DNA of 36,075 bases from a virus: the IMG/VR virus record IMGVR_UViG_3300046674_000366, positions 1 through 36,075 of that record; one strand, given 5' to 3'. Position 1 is the stretch's first letter. Every line of letters begins with the position of its first letter. Shown here in pieces: positions 13,471-22,263 of this stretch. Both the position numbers and the translations under genes were made by a program. A model generated the notes under the pieces. It did no database searches. It was not told the DNA's origin and saw nothing but the letters and a program-made list of their open reading frames with translations.

Positions 13471-14004
13471 TCAGCTGGTGGCTTCGTACCGGCCGGCGAT
13501 GTGCAGGGTCATGCCCGCGGCCGCGGCCACCGGGTTGGTCTGGTCCCAGAATGTGGAGTCGGGCTGGTTCGTCGAGCCGTTGACGGAACCACCGGCGAGG
13601 GCGCGGACGCTGCCGCCGTTGCTGGTGGAGATTTCGCCGGAGCCGCGCGCCTCGCCTGAGGCGCCGAGGCGGACGGACACGTTCGCCGCGCGGACCGCGC
13701 TGAAGGATCCGGCGACTGTGAAGGGCGGGAGGCCGAACGCCCAGTTCGCGTTGGCGCTGCCGAACGTGGTGGTGCTGCCGACGACGAGCTTGATGAGGAA
13801 GTCGACGCTCCTGCCGACTTTCAGGTACCGGCCGGTGAGGCTGCCGTTGTTGACCGCTGGGGTGCCGCCGGTCTCGGCGGTCCAGGTGGGTGTGTAGTCC
13901 GTCCAGGCGCCGAAGAACGACAGGAACTGATCGCGGATCTCCTGGTTCATCAGCGCGGCGGAGACCACCTCTCCGACGACCCAGGTACGTGGCGTGAACG
14001 TCAT
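13471..14004 (-). CDS. Tail fibre/tail-tip protein, 177 aa
   Basis: The start MTFTPRTWVVGEVVSAALMN followed by QEIRDQ is a pattern I associate with actinobacterial phage tail proteins. The remainder is Gly/Ser/Thr-rich and beta-like (TDYTPTWTAETGGTPAVNNG), typical of fibre or receptor-binding shafts. The ATG at 14004 follows AGGAGG and overlaps the previous TGA by four bases. It lies in the late operon after the large LamG-type tail protein. Recognition of the host surface is likely but unproven. Confidence 0.7.
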   Translation of the reverse strand: MTFTPRTWVVGEVVSAALMNQEIRDQFLSFFGAWTDYTPTWTAETGGTPAVNNGSLTGRYLKVGRSVDFLIKLVVGSTTTFGSANANWAFGLPPFTVAGSFSAVRAANVSVRLGASGEARGSGEISTSNGGSVRALAGGSVNGSTNQPDSTFWDQTNPVAAAAGMTLHIAGRYEATS

Positions 14005-14426
14005 GCCAGTTCCTCCTGCTGTTCAGGCTCCGCGGGCGGGTACGGATTGGCGGGGTCGTCGTCGTTCCACCAGTTCCGCAGGCCGGGCTTGAGCGCCATG
14101 AGGCCAGCCTCGACGGCGGCCGGGTCGGCGGGGAAGACGAGCGTGACCCAGCCCCACTGGCACTCGGTGCACGCGAAGCGGGGGTCGGTGGGCGAGACGA
14201 CCGCGGCCGACCCGCAGCTGCTGCAGTCGGCGATCCATCGGTTCTGGTTGATCCGTGCGTAGCCGACCTCGCCCGTATCGCCCTCCGGCGGGACCAGGCG
14301 GCGGCTGGTCCGGTACTCCATCCACCGCCAGACCAGTTCGGCGGCGGGCACGCTGGCCCACGCGTCGGCGGGCTCCCGGGGCGGCGGCGTGTAGTACTTC
14401 TCGGCGCGCACCACAGCGATCGGCAT
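14001..14426 (-). CDS. Zinc-ribbon-containing late protein, 141 aa
   Basis: The product starts MPIAVVRAEKYYTPPPREPA. The centre has two CxxC knuckles, DCSSCGSA and ACTECQWGW, about 20 residues apart, a standard zinc-ribbon spacing. It lies between two tail genes and is coupled to the next by a four-base overlap, so it is probably a tail component or assembly factor. Zinc ribbons are unusual among tail proteins. Function unknown. Confidence 0.7.
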   Translation of the reverse strand: MPIAVVRAEKYYTPPPREPADAWASVPAAELVWRWMEYRTSRRLVPPEGDTGEVGYARINQNRWIADCSSCGSAAVVSPTDPRFACTECQWGWVTLVFPADPAAVEAGLMALKPGLRNWWNDDDPANPYPPAEPEQQEELA

Positions 14427-14434
14427 GCGGGCTC

Positions 14435-16897
14435 CTAGTAGGCGAGGCGGGTGGTGGAATCGAGGACGCCGTAGACCGAGTCACCCAGGACCCAGACGCT
14501 GTCGGTGGCCGACGCCGAGGTGTGGAACTGGATGACGTGCGACCGCTCTTTGAGCGTCTCGGTGTAGCCCTCGACGGTGGAGCGGACGCTGGACGCGGAG
14601 GCCTGCGAGGGCAGATTGAACACGGTGAAATAGGAGCTGATCTCGGCGTCGAGGATGTCCAGATAGTTGGACAGCGTGTACGCCTCGATGACCACCTCGC
14701 GCAGCTCGGGCGCGGGGTTGGCGTAGCGGGACACCAGCCAGTACGCGGCATCCAAGACCGAGTTGTCGGAGGTCTTGATGATGTCGAGCGGTTGAGGGTA
14801 TTCGCCGAACGCCAGGATGCTGGCGGGTGCGGTGACCCGCTGGGTGGCGCCGCCCGGTCTGCTGGCTTCGACGGTGTTGACCAGCTTCTGGTCGTCGTCC
14901 GCGAAGCGGGTGCCCGGCTCCAGATCGGCGTAGTCGATCGTGAAAACCTCGCTGCTGGGGTCGGGGTTGTAGCGCAGGTCACGGGACTGGTAGGCCAGCC
15001 CGTAGTAGTCGCGCTCCGCGTACAACTTCCCGGACTCGGTGGACTCGACTTCCCGCATCCGGGCCACCACGCCGGTGCCGCCCGGGCCCTGCGAGGCGAT
15101 CGCGTCGTGGGTGCTGCCCAGGATCGTCACCGAGGGGATGCCCGCGTACCGGGCCAGCCTCGCCATCCGGACGTCCGCGTCCTCGCCAGAGAAACCGGTG
15201 GTCGCCGCCTGATAGTGGGACGGCGAGATCGTCGCCCCGATGTTCCCGTTGACCGAAGTCACCGCCACGTGCGCGATCTGCCCGTTGAAAAGCCTCGCGC
15301 CCTTGTAGCCGCCGACGTGCATGGTGCGCAGGCCGACCATGTCGACGACGGACAGCGTGAAGCTGGACGCGACACCGTCCACGTACAACTGCTTGCTGGG
15401 GTAGCCGTCGTGGACGACGTGGTGCCAGTTCCCGTCATTGAGCGCCGCGCCGCCCGACGTGTACACGGTGAGGCTGCCGCCCGCGTCGGTGTGCTCGATG
15501 GTGAGGACACCGCTGGCGTTCAGCGCGTAGACGATCTGGTGGTCACTGCCGCTGTCGAACATGCCGAGGATTGCTCGGCTGACCGTGGACGTCTTGATCC
15601 AGAATTCGGTGGTCTGCCAGTACGTGGTCGAGTCGGCCGCGAACTGCGAGCCCAGGTCACCGACCAGGTACTTGCCCGCAGAGGCGGACGCCGGTGTGAA
15701 CGTGACGCTGGTGTCGCCGGTGTCTGCCAGCCCCTCGGACCCGAACTCCAGCGTGCCGCCGGCACTGACCTGGGTGACCGCGAGGGAGCCGCAGCCGCCA
15801 CCGGAGATGTCGCCCGCCGCCGCGGACCCGGCCGGTTCCGTGAGCGGGTAGTAGGCGGACACGAAGTCCGTGACGGACGCGACGTTCTGCGCGAGGATCT
15901 CCTGCGCGAGCATGGACTTGAGGACCGGCAGCCGGTTGAGCCGCTTGAACAGGTCGGTGCACGTGATGCTGACGGTGCTGACCAACCCCTCCCAGTCGAC
16001 CGGGAATTCGTTGACCATGCCGTAGAAGCGCGGCCGGACGTCGGCGCCGACAAGGTCCCACTCGATGAAGTCGGCGGTCCCGCCGGTGCGGGTCGCGGCG
16101 AACTCGACGGCCACGGTCTGGCTCGTCACCCAGGCCGGCGTCGCCAGCGAACGGCGCACGGTCCAACTGGCGCCGTCGCCGCTGCTCTCCCAGTAGACGG
16201 TGCCGCCCGACTCCCGCACCCGCAGCCACATGTAGTCAATGGCGGAGTACGCCGTCGACACGGCCGAGCCATCGGAGAACCCGACCTGGTTCTGGCAGGA
16301 GATGTTCCCGGAGACCGGGTTGTACGACCAGCCGATACGGGTGCCGCTGGTGGTGCTGTTGACCCACATCGACGCCGAGCCGGTCGACGAGCCGGACGCG
16401 CCCGGCACGGTGACCAGCTTCGCCGTCAGCTTCGAGGCGGTGAACGTCCACTCGCGGGCGGACTGGTAGCCCGCGGTCGTGCCCACGGGGACCGGCACCC
16501 GCATGCGGCCGCCCGTCTCCGAGGCGCCGCCGTAGTTGTTCGGCCACAGCGCCGTGTTCACGGTCCGGTCGTCGAAGTCGTCGCCCAACATGGCGAGCGC
16601 GTAGGGCGCCGATCCGGTCCGGGTCGGGATGACCGCCTGCGAGATCCGGATCGGCGCGTTCTTCCGCACATACGGGTAGTACGGCGAGCTGCTGTTGCCG
16701 GGGGTGAACCGCCCGTCGAGGTTGTCGAGGCTCAGTGTCGCGGATCCGGGCTGCGTCTCTGACCGTTCGTCGGACGCGCCCCGGGTGATGACGACACCCT
16801 GGATGATGCCGTCCACGTACTGGCTGATGTCCGTCCAGGTGATGGTGGCCGGCAGCTGCACGAGGCCACCCCAGCCCGCCTCTACGAGCAGTGCCAT
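14435..16897 (-). CDS. Large minor tail/tail-tip protein with LamG-like domain, 820 aa
   Basis: The N-terminus (MALLVEAGWGGLVQLPATIT; ISQYVDGIIQGVVITRGASD, then QPGSATLSLDNLDGRFTPGN) is a recurring module of actinobacteriophage tail-tip proteins. The middle (about residues 350-560) has a concanavalin/LamG-like jelly-roll, including DGNWHHVVHDG and KQLYVDGVASS, probably binding a surface glycan. The C-terminal third continues as a beta-rich tail domain. It directly follows the tape measure gene, the place of distal tail proteins, and seems to combine several tail-tip roles. The ATG at 16897 is preferred over an in-frame GTG at 16915 because a GGTGAG site precedes it. Confidence 0.88.
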   Translation of the reverse strand: MALLVEAGWGGLVQLPATITWTDISQYVDGIIQGVVITRGASDERSETQPGSATLSLDNLDGRFTPGNSSSPYYPYVRKNAPIRISQAVIPTRTGSAPYALAMLGDDFDDRTVNTALWPNNYGGASETGGRMRVPVPVGTTAGYQSAREWTFTASKLTAKLVTVPGASGSSTGSASMWVNSTTSGTRIGWSYNPVSGNISCQNQVGFSDGSAVSTAYSAIDYMWLRVRESGGTVYWESSGDGASWTVRRSLATPAWVTSQTVAVEFAATRTGGTADFIEWDLVGADVRPRFYGMVNEFPVDWEGLVSTVSITCTDLFKRLNRLPVLKSMLAQEILAQNVASVTDFVSAYYPLTEPAGSAAAGDISGGGCGSLAVTQVSAGGTLEFGSEGLADTGDTSVTFTPASASAGKYLVGDLGSQFAADSTTYWQTTEFWIKTSTVSRAILGMFDSGSDHQIVYALNASGVLTIEHTDAGGSLTVYTSGGAALNDGNWHHVVHDGYPSKQLYVDGVASSFTLSVVDMVGLRTMHVGGYKGARLFNGQIAHVAVTSVNGNIGATISPSHYQAATTGFSGEDADVRMARLARYAGIPSVTILGSTHDAIASQGPGGTGVVARMREVESTESGKLYAERDYYGLAYQSRDLRYNPDPSSEVFTIDYADLEPGTRFADDDQKLVNTVEASRPGGATQRVTAPASILAFGEYPQPLDIIKTSDNSVLDAAYWLVSRYANPAPELREVVIEAYTLSNYLDILDAEISSYFTVFNLPSQASASSVRSTVEGYTETLKERSHVIQFHTSASATDSVWVLGDSVYGVLDSTTRLAY

Positions 16898-16901
16898 CTG
16901 C

Positions 16902-19900
16902 TCACCCCCCGACACTCAGTCGCACGGTCGCGCCCTGCGAGCGGCCGAACTGGACGAGAACACGCTGGATTTCGCGGCCGACGGCGACCGGGTCCATCGC
17001 CTGCTCGACGACGACGTTCACGTTGTAGACGACGCCGCCACCGGCGCCCGCCACGGCTGGGCGGCCGAGGACGGGCCGGGTTCCGGCGACCCGTCCGGAC
17101 ACCACGTCGAGTGCCCGGTCGAGGTGAGGCACCGCGTCGACCAGGCCGCGCGCGAGGCCCTGCGTGGAGTAGCGGCCGAGCTGCGCCATCACGGTCGACG
17201 GGGACTTGATGCCGAGGGCCTTCTTGATCGCGGCCTGCATGCCCTTGGCGATGGACATCATCAGCTTCTCGATGTCCTTCTGCTGGCCCTCCAGCCCCTT
17301 CAGGAATCCCTTCCCAGCGTTCTTGCCCGAGTCGTACAGGGCGTCTGCGCCCTTGCGGCCCAGCTTCTCGGCCGACTCGTTGATGGCGTACTGCGTCTTG
17401 TTGATCGAGGCGAACGTCTTCTTGTCCGCCCCCGCGAGCGCGGACGCGTAGGCGTATCCCTGCTCGGGGCCCATGTCGAGGATCTCGCGCAGCATGGTCT
17501 TGTTGAGGCCGCGCTTCGCCAGCGTCCCGATGAAGGTGCTGAACTGCTTCATCTTCGCCAGCTTCGCCTGCAGCCGGGCGGTGATCCCGCCCGCGCTGAC
17601 CGTCTCCTCGTTCTCGAAGAGACTGCCGAGGCTGGCTGACCGCTTCGCCCCGACCCGGGTGGACTCGGCGTAGGCCTTCGCGGTGGCGATCTTCTTTTCG
17701 AGGGCGTCCCTCTGCTTGGCCGCCGCGAGGAGCTTGCTCGTCTCCCGGTTGACGTAGGCCACCAGCCGGTTGTCCTTGGACCCGGAGAAGGCCGACCAGA
17801 TGTCCGCGGCCAGATCCTTGGCCGTCGCCTTGATCTTGTCCCGGGAGCCGGTCAGGCCCACGATCAGGCCCCTGCCCGCGTCCGCCGCGAGCGCCTTCGT
17901 CTTCTTGCTCGGGCTGGCGATCTCCAGCTCGCCGCGGATCCCGACGAGAACAGCCTGCGCCATCTTCCGGGCCGCGCCCTCGACGAGGCCGCCGCTGCCG
18001 GACATGCCGGAAGCCAGGCCCTTCGCGACGTCCATGCCCGCGCCGGGCATGCCACCACCACCGAGGCGGTCGGAGTTGATCGCCTCGATCAGCCCCCGGT
18101 GCTTCGCGGTCGACTTGGCATTGACGACGTACTCGCCGGTCGACGCCCACCACATCGGGATGGAGTCCGACCTTCCCGTGCCCGGTCCGTTCAGGAGACC
18201 GGTGGGCATCCCGCCGCCCGCGAACCCGGGCGCCGGCCCGCCGCGGGCACGGAACGTGGGCGACGCGTGGGAGTCCACGTGCTGCGTGCGGACCGTGGTG
18301 AGCGCAACCCGCCCGTTGAGATTGTTCAGCATCCGCTCGACGAGCGAGAGTTTCCCGCTCGCCTGGTCCGAGACCTTCACGGCCGCAGCCCGCTTCTGCT
18401 TCAGCGAGTCGAGGCGGGCCTGAGCCCGGCTGACCTCCGCGTCCAGCTGCTGCTTCTGCGCGCCGACCGCGACCTTGCGCTTCTGCTTCAGCGTGTCGAG
18501 CTCATGCTGCGCGGTAGTGATCTCGTTGGACAGCGGGGCGGAGTCGCCGTGGAACTGGACATCGGGCATGCCGCCCGCCGCGACCGAGTAGGCATCGAGC
18601 TGATCGAGGACACCGTCGAACGAACCGTCCGCGCTCTCGCGGAACTTGTGGAACTTGTCGGCCGCCCTCTGGATCTCGTCGCCGACTCCCGGGAGCGCGC
18701 TGGCCGCTTCCGCGGCGCCCGTCATGAGGACGTCGATGCCGCTCATGGCCGAGTCGAAGATCCCGGCCATGGCCATCACGATGAACTTGACCTGCCCGAT
18801 CACCATCAGCGCGGTGGCCTGCACCGCAACAGTCACGACGGCGCGGAACTTCTCGCTCTTCTGATAGGCGGTGACGAGTGCGAACCCGAGTGCCGCCCCG
18901 GCCGCGGCCGCAAGAATCAACGGATTCGCGTCGAGGATGAACAGGGCAGCCGAGACCCCCATCGTGGCGACCTTCACGGCGAGCAGGCTCGCGGCGATCG
19001 CCGCGATCACGTCCGGCGGCATCCACTGGATGAACTTCGCGAAGCCTTCCGCGATCTCGATGGACGTACCGATCAGAGGGCGCAGCGCGTCGTACAGGTC
19101 CAGGGCGGCCAGGGCCAGATTCTCCAGTGAGCCCTGCCCCTCGCCCGCGATGTCCATGAACCGCTTGAAGCCGTCCGAGTCGCCGAGGCCCTGGCCCCAC
19201 TTCGCGAACGCGGCGCTGCCTTTCTGGAGTCCGCCGGTGAACCGGTCGGACGTGGGCAGGAACGCGGAGATGATTCCGCCGAGCCCGACGAACACGTTGC
19301 GCCCGGTGGCGAGCAGATCCGGAAGGGTCTTCTTCGCCGCCGAGTTGAGTCGGTCGATGAACCCCTTGAGGCCGTTCCCGTCGAGGCCGTCCATGAAGTC
19401 GGACAGGGCACCGGCTGTCGTCCGCACCAGCGGCGTCAGCAGAGGCAAAGCCTTACGCGCACCCTCGATCCCCTTGGTGAAGATCGGCATGGTGTCGTCG
19501 GAGAGAGAGTCGGACCACTTCGCGTAGTCGCTCTTCAGACCGACGAACGCCTTGGCCGTCTCCCTCGTCTTCGGCGGCAGATCGGCCAGGGCTTTGCTGT
19601 ATGCCTTGTTCGCGGCGGCCGCCTTCTTGCCACCCTCGGCCTGCGCATCCTGTGCCGCCGCGTAGAGTTCCGCGGCCGCGGTCACCTTGGTCAGCTGAGG
19701 CTTCACCGCGGCACCGAACGCGCCGGCCGCCGCGCCCGCCGAAGCGAACGCGGCCGTCATGGCGCCCGCTCCGGCGATGATGGTCGCCGCCATGGGGCCG
19801 CCGCCGAGCTGGCCCGCGATGGCCAGCTTGGTCAGCTTCTTCTCCAGGTCCCCGGCGGAATCGCCGGCCCGGTCCATGACCCGGGACAGCCGGTCGCGGC

Positions 19901-19934
19901 CCTCGAGGATGAACGTCATGCGGGAGCTACTCAC
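16902..19934 (-). CDS. Tail tape measure protein, 1010 aa
   Basis: It is the longest gene of the window. The N-terminal part has alternating helical and small-residue hydrophobic runs (ATIIAGAGAMTAAFASAGAA). Central hydrophobic segments (about 310-410: WMPPDVIAAIAASLLAVKVA and VVTVAVQATALMVIGQVKF) follow, then a helical repeat region and a C-terminus with IASPSKKT and IKSPSTVMAQLGRYSTQGLA, the short Ser-Pro-Ser motifs common in tape measures. Known role: sets tail length and passes through the tail tube at DNA ejection. It lies directly after the frameshifted tail chaperones, as is standard. The GTG at 19934 follows AGGAGG and overlaps the end of the frameshift product. Confidence 0.93.
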   Translation of the reverse strand: MSSSRMTFILEGRDRLSRVMDRAGDSAGDLEKKLTKLAIAGQLGGGPMAATIIAGAGAMTAAFASAGAAAGAFGAAVKPQLTKVTAAAELYAAAQDAQAEGGKKAAAANKAYSKALADLPPKTRETAKAFVGLKSDYAKWSDSLSDDTMPIFTKGIEGARKALPLLTPLVRTTAGALSDFMDGLDGNGLKGFIDRLNSAAKKTLPDLLATGRNVFVGLGGIISAFLPTSDRFTGGLQKGSAAFAKWGQGLGDSDGFKRFMDIAGEGQGSLENLALAALDLYDALRPLIGTSIEIAEGFAKFIQWMPPDVIAAIAASLLAVKVATMGVSAALFILDANPLILAAAAGAALGFALVTAYQKSEKFRAVVTVAVQATALMVIGQVKFIVMAMAGIFDSAMSGIDVLMTGAAEAASALPGVGDEIQRAADKFHKFRESADGSFDGVLDQLDAYSVAAGGMPDVQFHGDSAPLSNEITTAQHELDTLKQKRKVAVGAQKQQLDAEVSRAQARLDSLKQKRAAAVKVSDQASGKLSLVERMLNNLNGRVALTTVRTQHVDSHASPTFRARGGPAPGFAGGGMPTGLLNGPGTGRSDSIPMWWASTGEYVVNAKSTAKHRGLIEAINSDRLGGGGMPGAGMDVAKGLASGMSGSGGLVEGAARKMAQAVLVGIRGELEIASPSKKTKALAADAGRGLIVGLTGSRDKIKATAKDLAADIWSAFSGSKDNRLVAYVNRETSKLLAAAKQRDALEKKIATAKAYAESTRVGAKRSASLGSLFENEETVSAGGITARLQAKLAKMKQFSTFIGTLAKRGLNKTMLREILDMGPEQGYAYASALAGADKKTFASINKTQYAINESAEKLGRKGADALYDSGKNAGKGFLKGLEGQQKDIEKLMMSIAKGMQAAIKKALGIKSPSTVMAQLGRYSTQGLARGLVDAVPHLDRALDVVSGRVAGTRPVLGRPAVAGAGGGVVYNVNVVVEQAMDPVAVGREIQRVLVQFGRSQGATVRLSVGG

Positions 19935-20510
19935 GGGCCTGCGCCTCCTGCTGTCGCTGGTAGTCGTCGATCCACGCGATGGCCCGCTCGAACTGGTCGA
20001 GGGTCAGCCGCTCGACATCCCACGGCTTCATGTGCAGGAGGTGCGCGAACAGCGGCTCGTAGGTCAGCCGGCGCCACGCGATGCTTTGACGGCCGACGCT
20101 TTTGGGACCGCCTCCGGGTTGCCGCCGGGCGAGGGCTCGTCCTCGTCGAGGAGCGCGTCGGCCTCGTCGAACTCCGCGAGGAGAGCCGCCTTCTGCTCGG
20201 GCTCGATGTCGGGGTTCTCCTCGACGGCCTTTCGGATCTCGGCCCGCTCCACCTTGCTGTACTCCCAGCCCAGCTCACTGGCGGCCGGGACGAACGCGCT
20301 GTAGCGGAGGTCGGCCTGGGTGCGCTTCATGAGGACCCAGGCGACAGCGCGCAGGGCGAGCATGCTGCCCTTGATGACCTTTGACCGGGCGGCAGCCCAG
20401 TCGAGGTCGGTGACCCGCTCGACGGCCTCGGCCTCGGTGGCGAGGATGCGGATCTCGGTGAGGTCCCAGCGGTGCGCGTCGCCGCCCTCGGGCTCATAGG
20501 TGATGATCAC
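19927..20510 (-). CDS. Tail assembly chaperone fusion (gpG-T) made by -1 frameshift, 194 aa
   Basis: Reading in frame from 20510 to the AAA codon at 20102-20100 and then slipping back one base continues in an open frame of 57 codons (SVGRQSIAWRRLTYEPLFAH, then LLHMKPWDVERLTLDQFERA and onward) to a TAG at 19929-19927. The fusion would be 137+57=194 aa. Its new tail is a plausible folded segment, unlike a shadow frame. In lambda and many tailed phages the longer product binds the tape measure and the short form binds the tail tube. The TAG overlaps the tape measure start by eight bases. Confidence 0.88.
20064..20510 (-). CDS. Tail assembly chaperone (gpG-like), 148 aa
   Basis: The zero-frame product (MIITYEPEGGDAHRWDLTEI) is helical and acidic at its end (AALLAEFDEADALLDEDEPS). 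It lies in the invariant place between the tail tube group and tape measure. The GTG at 20510 follows AAAGG. Translation normally stops at the TGA at 20064, while a share of ribosomes should shift at 20106-20100 to make the longer form. Its role is to keep the tape measure soluble and seed tail polymerisation. Confidence 0.88.
   Translation of the reverse strand: MIITYEPEGGDAHRWDLTEIRILATEAEAVERVTDLDWAAARSKVIKGSMLALRAVAWVLMKRTQADLRYSAFVPAASELGWEYSKVERAEIRKAVEENPDIEPEQKAALLAEFDEADALLDEDEPSPGGNPEAVPKASAVKASRGAG
20100..20106 (-). promoter_or_regulatory. Programmed -1 frameshift slippery heptamer
   Basis: On the minus strand the heptamer is C-CCA-AAA in zero frame, an exact X-XXY-YYZ site. It lies 33 bases before the last zero-frame codon, so both frames stay open across it. 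GC-rich sequence follows, which could fold as a stimulator; no specific stem is claimed. Confidence 0.88.
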
Positions 20511-20522
20511 GGGTGGTGCCTT

Positions 20523-21029
20523 TCAGTTCAGACGACGGCGGACGTCGTCCAGGACACGGGCCACCTCGCGCCCCATGCGCGGCTGGTGGCTTCTGACGGG
20601 GCGGTCCCACCACAGTGGCGTCGCGTTCTGCTGCGACCAGCGGCGTTTGTTGCCGAAGGTGGGGTGGCGCAGCCTGCCTTCGTTGAGGCGGGCGAGGACG
20701 CCGTTGCTGATGTCCGGGGGCAGGGCGGACCGGTCGACCCACACCCGGGCCCCGGGGTTGCCGGTGGTGCGCACCGAGATACGGATCGCCTCGGCGATGC
20801 TGACGCGCAGCGGCCGCGTGGTGGGTGAGGGCCCGCCCCGCTTACCGGACTTGCGGCCCTCGGACCTGATGTCGAGGTGACGGATGGAGTCCTGCAGATC
20901 GGCGCGCAGCGGCTCGGCCGCACGGCGGATCCGGCGCTGCATGCTGCTGCGGATGTTCTCGTGGCCGGCCGCCCGCAGCTTGCGCTGCAGGTCCAGGAGT
21001 TGCCCGGTGCCGGTGATGGATACCTGCAC
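20523..21029 (-). CDS. HK97 gp10-like tail component, 168 aa
   Basis: The N-terminus (MQVSITGTGQLLDLQRKLRA) and the basic helical body (RRIRRAAEPLRADLQDSIRH) match the HK97-gp10/minor tail family involved in head-tail joining. A middle beta region has RISVRTTGNPGARVWVDRSA, and the C-terminus contains the Trp-rich WSQQNATPLWWDRPV. The order here, tail tube then this gene then chaperones, is somewhat unusual, since gp10-like genes more often precede the tube gene. The GTG at 21029 lies nine bases after the tail tube stop. Confidence 0.7.
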   Translation of the reverse strand: MQVSITGTGQLLDLQRKLRAAGHENIRSSMQRRIRRAAEPLRADLQDSIRHLDIRSEGRKSGKRGGPSPTTRPLRVSIAEAIRISVRTTGNPGARVWVDRSALPPDISNGVLARLNEGRLRHPTFGNKRRWSQQNATPLWWDRPVRSHQPRMGREVARVLDDVRRRLN

Positions 21030-21038
21030 CGGGTCACC

Positions 21039-22025
21039 TCACAGCGTGATGTCCGTCGTCATGTACTCGATCTTCGGCTGGTTGGTGCCGTCGTACAGGG
21101 CGGTGAAGTTGAACGTCGGCCGCACGACGTCGAAGCCGTCGACAACCGGGGGGCCCTCGTCGAACTTCACTGCGGGCAGGGTGATGCGGAACGTCTCCGC
21201 ATACGTGCTCGCGATGATCGGGCCGACGAACTCCCACACCAGGCTGGTCGCGCCGTCGCTGGTGTACAGGTCGTCGAGGATCGTGTCGATGTAGTCCGTC
21301 TCCAACGAACCACTGATTTTCACCTGGTCATTGCTGATCGGTTCCTTCTTCAGTCCGGCCTGGCCCGCGTAGAAACGCTCCGTCGCCTGCGGCCGCTCGA
21401 CCTTCACGGACACCTTGCGGACGCCGTCGCGCGCCGTCTCCGAGGAATACGTTCCGGTCTTGACGGCCATCTGGCCGAAGTGGAAGGGCGACATGTTCGG
21501 GTAGCTCGCGACCCCGAGCGTCTGCGCCTCGTCGCACGTCTTGCCGTCGAACTCGAAGCTGCCGGTGAGCATGCCGCCCACCTCGCACGCGAACTCCGCC
21601 GACGTGACCTTGCAGCCCAGGAACGTCTTGTCCGTCACCGTGCCCGTGGTGAGGGGCACGCCCTTCTGGATCGTGAGCGACTTGCCAGCCGTATCCGCGA
21701 GGGTGTGCGTCTGCAGGTAGGCGGTGGTCGCCACCTGCTGCACCGGTGTGACCGTCGTTCCCATGAGCGCCTGCAGCAGGACGCCCATGGACTTGTTGAC
21801 GATCTCCAGGTCGATGGAGCCCTGCACCTCCTGGCGCGTCAGCACACGCCGGGACGACAGCGCGAGCAGACGCCCGGCCGCGATGCCCGCACTCTGCGCC
21901 GTCGTCTTCTTGAGAGCGAGGCTCTCCTTGGTGAACTCGATGAACTTGGCCGGCGCGACGAACGTGCCGTAGGACGACTCCGCCGAGATGCCGAGCTGGG
22001 CGCCAAGGCCCGAACCGATCGCCAT
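21039..22025 (-). CDS. Major tail (tube) protein, 328 aa
   Basis: The sequence MAIGSGLGAQLGISAESSYG, TFVAPAKFIEFTKESLALKK is typical of actinobacteriophage tail tube proteins. The rest is beta-rich, with a likely Ig-like or insertion region in the middle (FLGCKVTSAEFACEVGGMLT; GSFEFDGKT). It polymerises into the tube of a long non-contractile tail. The ATG overlaps the TGA of the 71-aa gene by one base. No sheath gene was found anywhere, which supports a siphovirus form. Confidence 0.88.
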   Translation of the reverse strand: MAIGSGLGAQLGISAESSYGTFVAPAKFIEFTKESLALKKTTAQSAGIAAGRLLALSSRRVLTRQEVQGSIDLEIVNKSMGVLLQALMGTTVTPVQQVATTAYLQTHTLADTAGKSLTIQKGVPLTTGTVTDKTFLGCKVTSAEFACEVGGMLTGSFEFDGKTCDEAQTLGVASYPNMSPFHFGQMAVKTGTYSSETARDGVRKVSVKVERPQATERFYAGQAGLKKEPISNDQVKISGSLETDYIDTILDDLYTSDGATSLVWEFVGPIIASTYAETFRITLPAVKFDEGPPVVDGFDVVRPTFNFTALYDGTNQPKIEYMTTDITL

Positions 22026-22240
22026 CAGAGATCAGCTCCCTTCGCGGCACGCGCCGCCCTCTTCGCCTCAGCCGCGGCCTTGAGGCCCGGCTCTTCCACG
22101 GACTCCCAGTTGGTGGTCTGGCAGACGTAGCCCTCGAACCGCTCGTCCGGTACCTCGATGACGGTGTCCGGCTCGACGAGCCGGTCGCCGAGCTCAGGCA
22201 CGGTGACCGGGTCCGAGCCCACGTAGCGCACTCGCGCCAT
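22025..22240 (-). CDS. Small head-tail region protein, 71 aa
   Basis: The ATG at 22240 (MARVRYVGSDPVTVPELGDR) has GAGGAG upstream. The first 50 residues form a compact beta domain and the end is a basic Ala-rich helix (GLKAAAEAKRAARAAKGADL). Similar small proteins lie beside tail tube genes in actinobacteriophages. Function is unknown; joining or capsid decoration is possible. Confidence 0.65.
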   Translation of the reverse strand: MARVRYVGSDPVTVPELGDRLVEPDTVIEVPDERFEGYVCQTTNWESVEEPGLKAAAEAKRAARAAKGADL

Positions 22241-22263
22241 GGCTGTACTCCTCGGGTGGTTGA

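Noticed and set aside
14255-16762. A very long plus-strand open frame opposite the large tail-tip gene
   Set aside because: Its composition is Arg/Gly/Val/Asp-rich shadow sequence typical of the complementary strand of GC-rich genes, and the minus-strand frame has clear tail-protein motifs.
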